Shown here: piece after piece, positions 21,884 to 31,534 of the stretch
Layout of the letters: the number at the start of each line of letters is the position of its first letter
Position numbering within the stretch: the first letter of the stretch is position 1
From: Nicoliella lavandulae
GTDB lineage: Bacteria > Bacillota > Bacilli > Lactobacillales > Lactobacillaceae
NCBI RefSeq assembly: GCF_037546185.1
Contig: NZ_JAWMWH010000003.1
Coordinates: forward strand, 348,260 to 412,259
Direction of reading: 5' to 3'
DNA length: 64,000 nt
Translations under genes and position numbers: made by a program
Notes under the pieces: generated by a model
The model's input: only the letters and a program-made list of their open reading frames with translations
What the model was told of the DNA's origin: nothing
The model's database searches: none

Positions 21884-22525
21884 CTATTTTAAATATTTCA
21901 AAATTTCTTGCGGTGTTTTAAAGTCATACTTAGCAGAACCGTTTTTAAGGGCATCATCAATATTGCCCCAACCAGCTAATCCAAAGTCAACTTTAGCATT
22001 TTCAGCACATCCCTCATCGGTAAACGCATCCCCAATATACAATGTTTTCTTACGATCTACACCCATATGATCGATTGCATATAATAACGGTTCCGGGGCT
22101 GGCTTATGGTATGGTAATAAATCAGACGTTACCGTTACCCACATTTGATTCATAAAGCTAAAGTGATTTTTTAAATCAGCAATATCATTACTACTGCCGG
22201 AAGTTACGATTCCTAACCCAACGTTTTGATGGTCAACTTTAACTTGTTTAAAGAACTCATTCAAACCATGATATAAACTAGGCGCTTGATTTAATTGAGC
22301 TGCAGCAATCGTGTAGTCAATGGCGACCTGATTACTAAATTGAATTGGAATCTTCAAGCGCTTTAGTGTCTGATCAGGCGTTAGTGGAAAAGTATCTTTT
22401 AATTCAGTCTCTGATATTTGTTCGATCCCATACTTAGGCATAATTTGCTTCATAATTGATGAATAACGTGGAAAACTATCGATTAAAGTCCCGTCAACAT
22501 CAAAAATAACTGCATCATATTTCAT
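21884..22525 (-). CDS. HAD-superfamily phosphatase (PGP/PGMB-like)
   Basis: A 213-residue haloacid dehalogenase-fold hydrolase with a helical cap (about 18-85). Motif I is FDVDGTL (Asp9 nucleophile, Asp11), motif II TSGSS (about 108-112), motif III KPAPEP (about 141) and motif IV GDAFTDE (about 165). It resembles phosphoglycolate phosphatase or beta-phosphoglucomutase relatives; substrate unknown. Divergent from pox and probably unrelated in function. Confidence 0.8.
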   Translation of the reverse strand: MKYDAVIFDVDGTLIDSFPRYSSIMKQIMPKYGIEQISETELKDTFPLTPDQTLKRLKIPIQFSNQVAIDYTIAAAQLNQAPSLYHGLNEFFKQVKVDHQNVGLGIVTSGSSNDIADLKNHFSFMNQMWVTVTSDLLPYHKPAPEPLLYAIDHMGVDRKKTLYIGDAFTDEGCAENAKVDFGLAGWGNIDDALKNGSAKYDFKTPQEILKYLK

Positions 22526-22596
22526 TGTGATTCTCCTATTCTATATTTCTTAAACATAATTATAACAAATCAGATTTGATTAGTAGTGCATTTTAT

Positions 22597-22625
22597 TTAT
22601 ACAAAACATAAAAAGATGTTAAAAT
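22597..22625 (+). promoter_or_regulatory. Promoter of pyruvate oxidase gene
   Basis: TTATAC (22597-22602), a 17-base spacer and TAAAAT (22620-22625) with TG in the extended -10 position. No convincing catabolite (cre) site was found near it. Confidence 0.55.
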
Positions 22626-22669
22626 ATGCGATATGAATAATATCATTTACTAATAGGAGGTATTTGACA

Positions 22670-24490
22670 ATGGAAAGTAAGAATAAAATTCAAGCAAGCG
22701 TCGCATTACTAAAAGTTTTAGAATCATGGGGCGTTAAAGATGTGTATGGTTATCCTGGTGGATCAATCAACTCATTACTAAGTGGGCTACAAATTGAACA
22801 AAAGAACATTAACTTTATTCAAGTTCGTCATGAACAAGTTGCTGCATTAACTGCAGCTGCTCACGCTAAACTAACTGGTAAGATTGGTGTGGCCTTTGGT
22901 TCAGCCGGTCCTGGGGCGGTTAACCTTTTAAACGGTTTATACGATGCTAAGGCTGACCACGCACCAGTGTTAGCATTAGTAGGTCAGGTTCCAAGTACTA
23001 ATATGAACTATGACTACTTCCAAGAAATGCCAGAAACCCCTATTTTTAGAGATGTTGCATGTTATGATCGAATTGTAATGACCCCTGAAAGCCTTCCTCA
23101 CGTTGTAGATGAAGCGATTAAGGCCGCATACAAAAATAATGGAGTCGCAGTAGTCGTTATTCCAAATGAATTTGGCTATGAATCCATTCCAGAAAAGAAA
23201 TATACCACCGCAACCTTAAGTGATAACAAAACTGCTCCTCAACCACAAGCAACTGATTCAGAAGTAGATAAATTCTTAGCAATGGTCAAATCAGCTAAGC
23301 GACCAGTTTTTCACGTTGGGCGTGGAATTCATGATGGTGGCGAAAAAATTGTTGAACTATCTAAGAAGTTGCAAATTCCAATTATTATTGATGGACTAGC
23401 CAATGGATTAGTTCCTAATGATTACGAAGGATTCCTAGGAACTGCTAATCGAGCTGCTTCTAAGGCTGCCGACGAAATCATGTCAGTTTCAGACTTAGTG
23501 ATCGCTATTGGTGGTGATTTCCCATTTGCCAATACCTACTATGCTAGTCACCCATTCTCATACGTCCAAGTTGATAATGACCGAAGTAAATTAGGTCGTC
23601 ACCATACTTTAGATTTAGGAATTTGGGCCGATGCTACTCAATTTGTCGAAAAAGCAATCGAACGCAGCACTAAGGTAGCTGAAACGAACTACTTTAAGGC
23701 TGCCGTTGCTGATATGCAAAATTGGGAAGCATATCTAGATCACATGAAGAAATCAGAAAATAATCCATTATTACCAGGACAAGTATACAATGCAATTAAT
23801 GAAGTTGCTGATCCTGACGCTTCTTACTCCATTGACGTTGGTGATAATATCATTAACTCATTTAGATACCTCAACTTTACGAAGGAAAATAAGTGGGTCA
23901 TTTCAGCCCTCTTTGCTACGATGGGAAGTGGTCTTCCTGGTGCAATGGCTGCTAAACGAGCTTATCCAGATAAACAAACATGGAACATTACTGGTGATGG
24001 TGCTCAAGCAATGGTCTTACAAGATTTAGCTACCATTGTTAAATACAACATCCCCGTAATTACCGTGGTGACTTCTAATCTTAACCTAAGCTTCATTCAA
24101 GGTGAACAAGAAGATGCCCCAATGCAAATCTTCGGATTAGATTTACAATCCATTGACTACGCAACCGTTGCTAAAGGATTTGGCATCGAAGCTGCAACCG
24201 TTAACAAATTCTCTGAATTAAAACCAGCAATTGAAAAGGCCGCTGCTGCAGCCGCTGCTGGCAAACCATTCCTGGTTGATGTCCGCATTAGTGATAAACG
24301 TGGCTTACCAGTTGAAGACCTTCAATTAAGCATTATTAATGGTAAGTTAGATGAATCAGTTAGTCCTAAATTCTTAGACGATAAACCAGCTGATGTTCAC
24401 TACACACCAAAAGAATTATTTAAGATGTTCGACGGTGAAGGGTTAAAGACGCTTCCAGAATTATTTGACGAATATAATGTAGAATTATAA
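22670..24490 (+). CDS. pox: Pyruvate oxidase
   Basis: A 606-residue TPP- and FAD-dependent oxidase making acetyl phosphate, CO2 and H2O2 from pyruvate, phosphate and oxygen. Three domains are seen: the PYR domain with YPGGSIN and catalytic Glu55 (RHEQVAAL), the central FAD domain (about 190-340) and the PP domain with TPP-binding GDGAQAMVLQDL through VVTSNLNLSF (about 440-468). Length matches lactobacillus Pox. ATG 22670 lies nine bases after AGGAGG. Its need for TPP links it to the salvage operons in the window. Monocistronic. Confidence 0.93.
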   Translation: MESKNKIQASVALLKVLESWGVKDVYGYPGGSINSLLSGLQIEQKNINFIQVRHEQVAALTAAAHAKLTGKIGVAFGSAGPGAVNLLNGLYDAKADHAPVLALVGQVPSTNMNYDYFQEMPETPIFRDVACYDRIVMTPESLPHVVDEAIKAAYKNNGVAVVVIPNEFGYESIPEKKYTTATLSDNKTAPQPQATDSEVDKFLAMVKSAKRPVFHVGRGIHDGGEKIVELSKKLQIPIIIDGLANGLVPNDYEGFLGTANRAASKAADEIMSVSDLVIAIGGDFPFANTYYASHPFSYVQVDNDRSKLGRHHTLDLGIWADATQFVEKAIERSTKVAETNYFKAAVADMQNWEAYLDHMKKSENNPLLPGQVYNAINEVADPDASYSIDVGDNIINSFRYLNFTKENKWVISALFATMGSGLPGAMAAKRAYPDKQTWNITGDGAQAMVLQDLATIVKYNIPVITVVTSNLNLSFIQGEQEDAPMQIFGLDLQSIDYATVAKGFGIEAATVNKFSELKPAIEKAAAAAAAGKPFLVDVRISDKRGLPVEDLQLSIINGKLDESVSPKFLDDKPADVHYTPKELFKMFDGEGLKTLPELFDEYNVEL

Positions 24491-24500
24491 TCATTGATAA

Positions 24501-24536
24501 AATCGCCTCTATATATTATAGAAGCGTTTTTATTTT
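24501..24536 (+). terminator. Terminator after pox
   Basis: Arms CGCCTCTATA / TATAGAAGCG (one mismatch) with loop TAT, followed by TTTTTATTTTT. Confidence 0.8.
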
Positions 24537-24655
24537 TGTACTTTAGTTAATGTAAAAATAAACTAATAAATACAAATCATATTAATACTAAATAAACATT
24601 AATCGTGATAAACTAAAGGTGCGAAAAAGAAATGATGTCCATCATCTCAATCAAA

Positions 24656-24688
24656 AAAACGACTGTTCGAATGAACGGTCGTTTTCGC
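24656..24688 (-). terminator. Terminator after D-2-hydroxyacid dehydrogenase gene
   Basis: Stem AAAACGAC-GTTC / GAAC-GTCGTTTT with loop GAAT; minus strand continues into a T run. The 120 bases between this and the pox terminator hold no feature I can support. Confidence 0.75.
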
Positions 24689-24697
24689 GTTATATCA

Positions 24698-25639
24698 CTA
24701 TTTAACTTCGTTAACTGGTGTATTTGGTTTCTTGCCATCAAACACTGCTAAGATGTTATCCAATGCCGTATGCGACATTGCATTCCATGCCTCTACTGAA
24801 TTACCTGCACAGTGAGGAGTCATAAAGACATTATCTAATTTACGAATGGGGCTGTCCATTGGTAATGGTTCCTTATCGTAAACATCTAGCCCAGCTCCTG
24901 CAATATGATGATTCTTAAGCGCATCGACCATATCATCTTGATTAACCAATGGACCACGTCCTAAGTTGATCAAATAAGCTGATTCTTTCATCATATCAAA
25001 TTCTTTTTTAGCAACACTACCAATCGTGCCTTGCACGGCTGGTAAGTGAAGAGTTACATAGTCTGATTCTTTAAATAGTTGATTCCAATCAACCATCTTA
25101 CCGTATTTAGTATCACGTGGGGTCCGATTATAGATTAAGACGTTCATTCCGAAGCCAGATGCCATTTTAGCCACTTCATGCCCAATGTTACCATAACCAA
25201 CAATTCCTAACGTTTTCCCACTAATTTGGGAAGCCATTTGTTGTTCACCGTAGGAACTGTCGCCCTCACGCATCTTTTTAGAAATAGTATAAAGATGCTT
25301 AGATAAAATTAGCATTTGGGCGAGAACATTTTCAGCGACTTCAACGGCATTGCCACCAGGTGTGTTAGTAACCCAAACGCCATTTTCAGCTGCTGTTTTG
25401 GGATCAACATTATCATAGCCCACCCCTTGGCGTGCTAACACTTTTAAATTAGGCATCTTAGCATACATGGAATTAGGAAATGGGTCCGCCATTAAAATGA
25501 TTCCATCAACATCGCTAGCTTTTTGTAAAATTAAGTCAGCGTCTTGACCATCAACTACTACTGGTTCAATCCCCTTATCTTTAATTTCTTGCCCCACAAA
25601 ACGTTCAATTGCTGGGGTAATTAGAATTTTCTTAGTCAT
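24698..25639 (-). CDS. D-2-hydroxyacid dehydrogenase (SerA/LdhD-type)
   Basis: A 313-residue NAD-dependent reductase of 2-oxo acids to D-2-hydroxy acids. The nucleotide site GIVGYGNIG is near residue 148, catalytic Arg in NLGRGPLVN (about 231), Glu in DVYDKEPLP (about 260) and His in MTPHCAGNS (about 279). It is more like phosphoglycerate or hydroxyisocaproate dehydrogenases than D-lactate dehydrogenase. ATG 25639 (MTKK) is chosen as AAAGG lies nine bases upstream; three earlier in-frame codons are too close to the site. Substrate uncertain. Confidence 0.85.
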   Translation of the reverse strand: MTKKILITPAIERFVGQEIKDKGIEPVVVDGQDADLILQKASDVDGIILMADPFPNSMYAKMPNLKVLARQGVGYDNVDPKTAAENGVWVTNTPGGNAVEVAENVLAQMLILSKHLYTISKKMREGDSSYGEQQMASQISGKTLGIVGYGNIGHEVAKMASGFGMNVLIYNRTPRDTKYGKMVDWNQLFKESDYVTLHLPAVQGTIGSVAKKEFDMMKESAYLINLGRGPLVNQDDMVDALKNHHIAGAGLDVYDKEPLPMDSPIRKLDNVFMTPHCAGNSVEAWNAMSHTALDNILAVFDGKKPNTPVNEVK

Positions 25640-25854
25640 AATCATCATCCTTTCAATATTTAAAGTATAGTAATTAGCATCTGTAAAGTACAGTATAACG
25701 GCTTAAATCAAACTTTAATCGACCACATTTGAAATTGGTCCGGTCTAATTTTAAATATAAACCGGGTTAATGTTTGAAATTTAACTTTGAATAGGCTATA
25801 CTAGATAAATAATTTAAAGCTTGTACATATTAATTTATGTAAGGAGGAAAACAT

Positions 25855-26265
25855 ATGACTGAATATAACGAATTAAAAAATAACATTAATACTAATATCC
25901 ACCCAGACGAATATATTGACCACGCAATTGAATATACAAATCAATTTCAAGTCGATCACCATGGCATTTTAAACATTAACTACTTAACTGAAATTAATAA
26001 TCATTATGCCACCCCTGAACAATTGACCCGTTTATTTGATCAAATAAACGTACCAATTCGGTTCAAACAACCTAATTTACACCATTACTACAAATTAGTA
26101 TTAAACGGAAGTACGGACCCAATTAATATTGAATCAATTACTAAGGATGATGTTAATAACATTCATGTTGTCCCAGTTAGTGATAGTGACAAGTCAATTG
26201 TATTTGGCATTATTGATGATATGGTCGAAGAATACTTAGACGAAACTGATTCAGTTCATCTATAA
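25855..26265 (+). CDS. Hypothetical acidic protein, 136 aa
   Basis: Not recognised. A soluble, Asn/Asp/His-rich protein starting MTEYNELKNN, with two likely helices in the first half and mixed strands later; no catalytic motif. A perfect AAGGAGG lies eight bases before ATG 25855, suggesting strong translation. Monocistronic, followed by a terminator. Confidence 0.6.
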   Translation: MTEYNELKNNINTNIHPDEYIDHAIEYTNQFQVDHHGILNINYLTEINNHYATPEQLTRLFDQINVPIRFKQPNLHHYYKLVLNGSTDPINIESITKDDVNNIHVVPVSDSDKSIVFGIIDDMVEEYLDETDSVHL

Positions 26266-26276
26266 TATAAAAATAT

Positions 26277-26313
26277 AAAAACTGGCTAGCAAATTTACTA
26301 ACCAGTTTTTATA
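26277..26313 (+). terminator. Terminator after 25855-26265
   Basis: Stem AAAACTGG-TAG / CTA-CCAGTTTT around loop CAAATTTA, with TTTTTAT after. Confidence 0.75.
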
Positions 26314-26324
26314 TGGATTAAAAA

Positions 26325-26364
26325 ATAGAGCCGGCAGATGCATCAGCATCTACCGGCTCTATTT
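26325..26364 (-). terminator. Strong terminator after the DJ-1/PfpI gene
   Basis: Stem AGAGCCGG-AGATGC / GCATCT-CCGGCTCT with loop ATCA, followed on the minus strand by TATTTTTTA. Confidence 0.85.
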
Positions 26365-26376
26365 AGTTGATTGAAA

Positions 26377-26889
26377 TTACTTTAATGCGTCAACGATAGC
26401 CTTGTTAAAGTAATCAAGGTCATCAGGAGTCCGACTAGTAATTAAGTTATGCTTTTCATCAATAACTAATGGTTCGTCCTTAACGTTACCACCAGCGTAG
26501 TATAGATCTGGCATTACAGTTACGTAAGAAGTTAATGTCAATTCACTAACTAAACCAGTTTGAATAAATAATTGAGGACCGTGGCAAATTGCAAAGACAG
26601 GCTTGCCGCTTAACAAGAACTTCTTAGCAAAGTTAACATAACGATCATCTGCTCTTAATTGGTCAGGTGAGAATCCACCAGGAACTAATAATGCATCATA
26701 ATCTTCAATTTTAGCATCATCGATGGACTTGTTAACAGTTTGCTTGTCACCATGCTTACCTTCAATAGTACCATTAGCTTCGTTTTCAATGATATCTACT
26801 TGGTTTCCAGCATCTTCTAATGCCTTCTTTGGTGATGTAAGTTCAACGTCTTCGTACATACTAGTAACAATTGCAGCAACTTTACTCAT
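26377..26889 (-). CDS. DJ-1/PfpI-family stress protein
   Basis: A 170-residue class I glutamine amidotransferase-like protein of the PfpI/YfkM (general stress protein 18) type. The nucleophile elbow is AICHGPQLF with Cys102-His103, and an acidic residue at Glu13 or Glu16 is the expected partner. Family members act as proteases, glyoxalase-like or deglycase-like enzymes, so the exact activity is open. It follows a nitroreductase gene by 20 bases, which suggests a joint oxidative or electrophile stress unit. Confidence 0.85.
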   Translation of the reverse strand: MSKVAAIVTSMYEDVELTSPKKALEDAGNQVDIIENEANGTIEGKHGDKQTVNKSIDDAKIEDYDALLVPGGFSPDQLRADDRYVNFAKKFLLSGKPVFAICHGPQLFIQTGLVSELTLTSYVTVMPDLYYAGGNVKDEPLVIDEKHNLITSRTPDDLDYFNKAIVDALK

Positions 26890-26909
26890 AAAAAAATCCT
26901 CCTAAAAGT

Positions 26910-27578
26910 TTATTTTATAATTTTTAATACTTGGTCTAAATCCATTCGAGAAGCATTGATCCGATTAATCGGATGATCTGCATCTGCATAGCCTAAACCA
27001 ATGCCGACTACAAATTTACGATCATCATTTACTGATAAATTTTTACGTAAACGGTCGGGATACTTAACAAATTCAAATGCAGGAATTGAATCAATTCCCA
27101 TCCCCTGAGCAGCAACCATAATCGCTTCACCCATTGCACCCAAGTCATATAATGACCATGGAGTGTAATTACTGGATAATGTCAAATATGCAACTGCCGG
27201 TGCACCGAATAACTCATCCGATTGAGCACCCTTCATCTGATTCCATTTATCTGTACCAAAAATCTTGGGACCAGAAGCCCCGCGGGTCGTCATGTTAACC
27301 TGCGATTCTTCATCCCAATCACGAATTGGGATGAACGGAACGTCAGAATGAGTATGCACATCAGGATCATCGTTTAATTGATGGTGCTCTGAACGCATCT
27401 GGTCTAACTTATCGCCAGTAGCAATAATAATCCGACCAGGTTGAGAATCAATCCAGGATGGAGCCTTCTGAGCAGTTTGAACAATTTCTTTTAATTGGTC
27501 ATCACTCAATGGGGTTGATTTAAATGCTCGAATCGCACGACGATTTAAAATCGCTTCTTTTGCATTAATCTTTACCAT
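26910..27578 (-). CDS. FMN-dependent nitroreductase-family protein
   Basis: A 222-residue flavoprotein. The N-terminal NRRAIRAFKSTPLSDDQLKEI is the FMN phosphate-binding region, and LGAMGEAIMVAAQGMGIDSIPAFEF followed by VVGIGLGYAD is the second flavin segment. It probably uses NAD(P)H to reduce quinones or nitro compounds in the cytosol. First gene of a unit with the PfpI-like gene at 26377-26889. Confidence 0.85.
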   Translation of the reverse strand: MVKINAKEAILNRRAIRAFKSTPLSDDQLKEIVQTAQKAPSWIDSQPGRIIIATGDKLDQMRSEHHQLNDDPDVHTHSDVPFIPIRDWDEESQVNMTTRGASGPKIFGTDKWNQMKGAQSDELFGAPAVAYLTLSSNYTPWSLYDLGAMGEAIMVAAQGMGIDSIPAFEFVKYPDRLRKNLSVNDDRKFVVGIGLGYADADHPINRINASRMDLDQVLKIIK

Positions 27579-27659
27579 CCTCCCTTCATATTGAACATCT
27601 TAAAATTAACACAGCTAACTTCTATTTACAAAATATTTGCTCATATATGTGAATATCTT

Positions 27660-28037
27660 CTAATGATAAACGGGCATTTTTAATTTACCATCCGCTTCTT
27701 TGAAGCCTACTCGTTCGTACATATTAAGTAATGATTCATCGAACGGCTTATCAACTTGAACCATTTCACACTCAAAAAAGCGGCTACCAGCTTCTAAGAC
27801 CCGATAAACCATTGATTCTGAATTGACTTGATCATTAAATCGAAACCGATCGAATGCTAAATCACCATCTAATTCATACACTCGCACATAGGCAATGATT
27901 CCGTGGTCATCAGTTGCCCAAATATGATAAGCTTTTCGATCAGCTGGATTATTACCATTAACATTCATAAACTTTTGAATGCTTTGGTTTTCAGTTAACG
28001 TTAACTCGTTGAAAGGTTTTATAGCCCATTGAATCAT
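27660..28037 (-). CDS. ElaA-like GNAT acetyltransferase, short
   Basis: A 125-residue protein with the ElaA pattern: MIQWAIKPFNEL at the start, AYHIWATDDHGIIAYVRVY in the centre and NMYERVGFKEADGKLKMPVY at the end. The acetyl-CoA Q/RxxGxG/A loop is poorly kept, and it is shorter than typical ElaA (about 150), so activity is uncertain. ATG 28037 is seven bases after AGGAGT; a GTG three codons earlier overlaps that site. Confidence 0.65.
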   Translation of the reverse strand: MIQWAIKPFNELTLTENQSIQKFMNVNGNNPADRKAYHIWATDDHGIIAYVRVYELDGDLAFDRFRFNDQVNSESMVYRVLEAGSRFFECEMVQVDKPFDESLLNMYERVGFKEADGKLKMPVYH

Positions 28038-28165
28038 GGTTATCACTCCTATCGTATATATCTACTATCATATAATATTTAGCCCTAAAATAAAAATTTG
28101 TTTTAATTTGATTAAATTTTAGATAAGATAGTAAGTGCTGATAAAACTTTAGAAGGGATTTTTAT

Positions 28166-29569
28166 ATGGACCGTAAAACACTTTTCACTATCTTAGCAGT
28201 CGCAATTGTATCCTTCTTAGGAACCGTTGATATGAGTATTGTCAACACTGCACTGCCACAGATTTCAAATGATTTATCCATTCCAATGAATCAGGCCGAA
28301 TGGATATCATCCGCATATTTAATTTTGATTTGCATGTCCTTAATCTTATTCGGTAAATTAGGTGATCAAATCAATAAGGTCACCATTTTTCAACTAGGGA
28401 CCCTGATTTTTACCGTTAGCTCACTCTTGTGTGGGATTAGTACTAACTTAGTGATCTTATTAATCGCGCGATGCTTACAGGGGTTGGGCGCATCAATGAC
28501 CATGGCGACTAACCTGGGAATCATTACTGAATCAGTGGCTTTTAATCTGCGGGGCCGTGCATTAGGAATCAATACTACGATCGGCCAATTAGGTTACATT
28601 GCCGGTCCTGCCGTTGCGGGACTCATTTTATCAATTGCTAATTGGAATTGGATCTTTCTATTTAACGTTCCAATTGGAATCGCAGCCTGGCTGTTTGGCC
28701 ACTTTGTCTATCCCAAACCCAACCATGATCAACATCGTAAGATTAAAATTGACTGGCCTGGATTCATTATTTTGGCGATGGCCATCTTAATATTTTTCTT
28801 AGCCATTTTCGTGGGGCAAGAAATTGGGTTTACAAAACCGATTATAGTTAGTGGCTTCATTATCACTGCTGGTTTAATTGCTATCTTTATCGGAATTGAA
28901 ACCCACGTAAGTGAACCCATTCTTGATCTAAAACTGTTTAAGAACGTTGGTTTTTCCATTAGCATCATTGCCCTAATGTTTATGTACATCATCATTTATT
29001 TTAACAACGTCTTACTTCCGTTCTATATTCAAAATACACTTAAATATTCACCCTCGGCAATGGGACTTATTATGAGCATCTTACCAATTGTGAATGTATT
29101 TACAGCCTATTTAGGCGGAGTCTTATGTGATAAATATGGTGCTGTGCATATGTCGATTCGGGCTTCCATCATTTTCGTCATTGCTGAAGTGATTTTTGCT
29201 ACGATCAACCCAAATTGGTCAATTATAGTGTTGCTGATTGGATTTGTCTTCTTTGCAACCGCCAATGGCCTGTTCCAAAACAATCCAATGGTAATGGAAC
29301 ATGCACCTAAAGAACAACAAGGAATTGCTGGTTCAATTCTAGCGTTAAGCCGTAACATTGGGTTTGCAGTTGGATTATCATTAGCCACTTCGATCTTATA
29401 CTCTGGAATGAGTATTAAAGCTGGACACACAGTTACTACTTATCCATTTGGACACGACGATTGGTTCGTGTTTGGAATGCATTTTAATTACTGGATTGCG
29501 GCAATCTTAATGGGATCCGTTACGATTATGTTACTATGGCTGCTAAAGCATAAACCTACTACCAAATAA
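28166..29569 (+). CDS. DHA2-family (14-TM) MFS exporter
   Basis: A 467-residue exporter related to the one at 6204-7703 but clearly diverged. It has GTVDMSIVNTALPQI in TM1 (about 19-33), a degenerate motif A GKLGDQINK (about 63-71) and motif C-like YIAGPAVAGLIL in TM5. About 14 helices. It probably expels drugs or metabolites by proton antiport. Monocistronic, without the leader RNA seen at the other exporter. Confidence 0.85.
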   Translation: MDRKTLFTILAVAIVSFLGTVDMSIVNTALPQISNDLSIPMNQAEWISSAYLILICMSLILFGKLGDQINKVTIFQLGTLIFTVSSLLCGISTNLVILLIARCLQGLGASMTMATNLGIITESVAFNLRGRALGINTTIGQLGYIAGPAVAGLILSIANWNWIFLFNVPIGIAAWLFGHFVYPKPNHDQHRKIKIDWPGFIILAMAILIFFLAIFVGQEIGFTKPIIVSGFIITAGLIAIFIGIETHVSEPILDLKLFKNVGFSISIIALMFMYIIIYFNNVLLPFYIQNTLKYSPSAMGLIMSILPIVNVFTAYLGGVLCDKYGAVHMSIRASIIFVIAEVIFATINPNWSIIVLLIGFVFFATANGLFQNNPMVMEHAPKEQQGIAGSILALSRNIGFAVGLSLATSILYSGMSIKAGHTVTTYPFGHDDWFVFGMHFNYWIAAILMGSVTIMLLWLLKHKPTTK

Positions 29570-29571
29570 AA

Positions 29572-29609
29572 AATCGTTTAGAACTGAAGTAGTTCTAAAC
29601 GATTTTTTA
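29572..29609. terminator. Bidirectional terminator
   Basis: Stem AATCGTTTAGAACT / AGTTCTAAACGATT with loop GAAGT, flanked by A and T runs, between convergent genes ending at 29569 and 29611. Confidence 0.85.
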
Positions 29610-29610
29610 T

Positions 29611-30093
29611 TTAATCTGGTAAATTAAAGTTACTGTCTGATACCTGATTGCCATCATAAATGATGGTAGGAACACTTGGTGCACCTAATTCTTCAATATT
29701 ATGTTTTACATTAGCCAAAAATTCATCAGAATTAACCCGTTTAACATCAAAATGACTAGTAATATAATCTTCAGCATCCGCCTTTGGTAGTCGATGCCAT
29801 TCCGGTTGATTATCAAAAGCCGCTTTTACAAACTTAATTGCTGCTTCAGGATTAGCATAATCGATAAATTCATGAGCTAAGTTACCATCTTGTAAATCTA
29901 ACTTATCTTTGTCCAAGAATTTAAAGTGAGCTAATAAGTGGCCCGCCTTTACTTCTTGGGTTAATTTATCAAAATTATTTTCAAACCACTTATGACAAAA
30001 TGGACAAGCTAAATTAGTAATAACAGTTACTTCATGCGGAGCATTAGCATCCCCAAAATTTAACGTTGTTTGATCAGATAAATCTAAACTCAT
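29611..30093 (-). CDS. DsbA-family thioredoxin-fold protein
   Basis: A 160-residue thiol-disulfide protein with CPFC active site at residues 30-33 in TNLACPFCHKW and a cis-Pro segment GAPSVPTIIY near 140. No signal peptide is present, so it works in the cytosol, unlike classical DsbA; similar proteins act in glutathione- or stress-linked redox roles. It starts 46 bases after the brnQ stop on the same strand with no terminator between, so it may ride on the T-box-controlled brnQ transcript. Confidence 0.8.
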   Translation of the reverse strand: MSLDLSDQTTLNFGDANAPHEVTVITNLACPFCHKWFENNFDKLTQEVKAGHLLAHFKFLDKDKLDLQDGNLAHEFIDYANPEAAIKFVKAAFDNQPEWHRLPKADAEDYITSHFDVKRVNSDEFLANVKHNIEELGAPSVPTIIYDGNQVSDSNFNLPD

Positions 30094-30139
30094 AATCTCA
30101 ACTCCTAATTAATATGATGGTTTAATACTAACACAATTA

Positions 30140-31501
30140 TTAATCTTCGGCAGTCTTTAGCCCTCTGATTCGAACATAGATAATGCTAATGATTAATCCA
30201 GCTAATAAGAATGGAATAAAGTCAAGTCCTTCGTTATAAAGTGGAATTGTTTTCAATGCCCAACTATCAATTGCATTAATGGTTGGTAGTTTAGCAAAAA
30301 CAGGTGGTAAGTTATGAATAAAGTCTAAAATAGCTGGAATTAAAGTAAAGATAACCGTAGTCCGATAAATCGTTTGGTTCTTTCCAATCCAACGATTTAA
30401 TAGCCCTAATATAATAACGGCAATTGCAATTGGATAAATGAAATTAAGTAGTGGTGATGAATATAAGATAATTTGGGTCAACCCGAAATTAGCAATAATA
30501 AATGATCCAATCGTTGCAATCGTTAAGAAGAAACGGTATCCCAATTTAGGGAAGCGGTTTCCCCAATCTTGAGCTAGTGAAGTAATCAATCCGATTTCAG
30601 TCGTGATACAAGCTAGGAACGTTAAAGCTGCTAATAAACCAGCTCCCGCCAATCCAGTATAATGATTCATAATTTGAGTAAATGCAGTTCCACCATCGGC
30701 AGAAGGTTTTAAGTAGGATAAACTAGTAGCACCTAATGCAATTAAGAAAATGTAAATCAAACCTTCAAATGACATGGTCAATGCACCAACTTTAGCAACT
30801 GCCTTGGAACGACTAAGCTTGTCATCCAACCCAAATTGCTTTAATGCAGCAATAATGGTAACTCCAAATCCGAGTCCAGCAACTGCATCCATGGTGTTAT
30901 AACCTTCTAAGAATCCATTGATCATGTTAGAACCGCTGGTTCCTGCTGGTGCTAGTAATGAAATATGTTGTAAATCACCCTTGATAAAGAATGCGATTAC
31001 GAAAACTGAGGCTAAAATAATAACAAAGATTGGATTCAAAATTTTACCAACGTATTCCGTAATCTTAGTTTGATTAAATGCTAGGATATATGATAATCCA
31101 AAGAAGAAAATGGAAAAGATGAATAAACTAATTTGAGCATTCGCCTTAGGAATGAACGGTTGAATTCCCATTGAAAATGTAACCGTTGCTGTTCTTGGGG
31201 ATGCAATCAATACCCCTAATGACAAGTGAACAATTGCTAAAAAGATTAATGCAAAATAGTAACCAACTGGCTTACCCAAATCGTATAAACTATTACTTTC
31301 GGTATAGCTAATTGCTAAAATTGATAATAACGGCAAAATAATTGCAGAAATTAAAAATCCAATTGCGGCTGGTAACCAACTGTGGTTACTAATTTGCCCT
31401 AAGTGAATTGGGAAAATTAAATTCCCTGCTCCAAAAAATAAACCAAATAGTAACGAAGCAAGAATTAAATACTGTTTGGCACTTAACTTATCTGTTTTCA
31501 T
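30140..31501 (-). CDS. brnQ: Branched-chain amino acid:cation symporter
   Basis: A 453-residue LIVCS-family importer with about 12 helices. The start LLFGLFFGAGNLIFPIHLGQ and the GFLEGYNTMDAVAGLGFG segment are diagnostic for BrnQ. It imports Leu, Ile and Val with Na+ or H+. A T-box leader lies upstream with specifier GTA (Val) by alignment, so uncharged tRNA-Val should turn it on. A cytosolic DsbA-like gene follows. Confidence 0.92.
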   Translation of the reverse strand: MKTDKLSAKQYLILASLLFGLFFGAGNLIFPIHLGQISNHSWLPAAIGFLISAIILPLLSILAISYTESNSLYDLGKPVGYYFALIFLAIVHLSLGVLIASPRTATVTFSMGIQPFIPKANAQISLFIFSIFFFGLSYILAFNQTKITEYVGKILNPIFVIILASVFVIAFFIKGDLQHISLLAPAGTSGSNMINGFLEGYNTMDAVAGLGFGVTIIAALKQFGLDDKLSRSKAVAKVGALTMSFEGLIYIFLIALGATSLSYLKPSADGGTAFTQIMNHYTGLAGAGLLAALTFLACITTEIGLITSLAQDWGNRFPKLGYRFFLTIATIGSFIIANFGLTQIILYSSPLLNFIYPIAIAVIILGLLNRWIGKNQTIYRTTVIFTLIPAILDFIHNLPPVFAKLPTINAIDSWALKTIPLYNEGLDFIPFLLAGLIISIIYVRIRGLKTAED

Positions 31502-31534
31502 TCTGAAAACCCCCTAAAAATATTTTAAACCAAA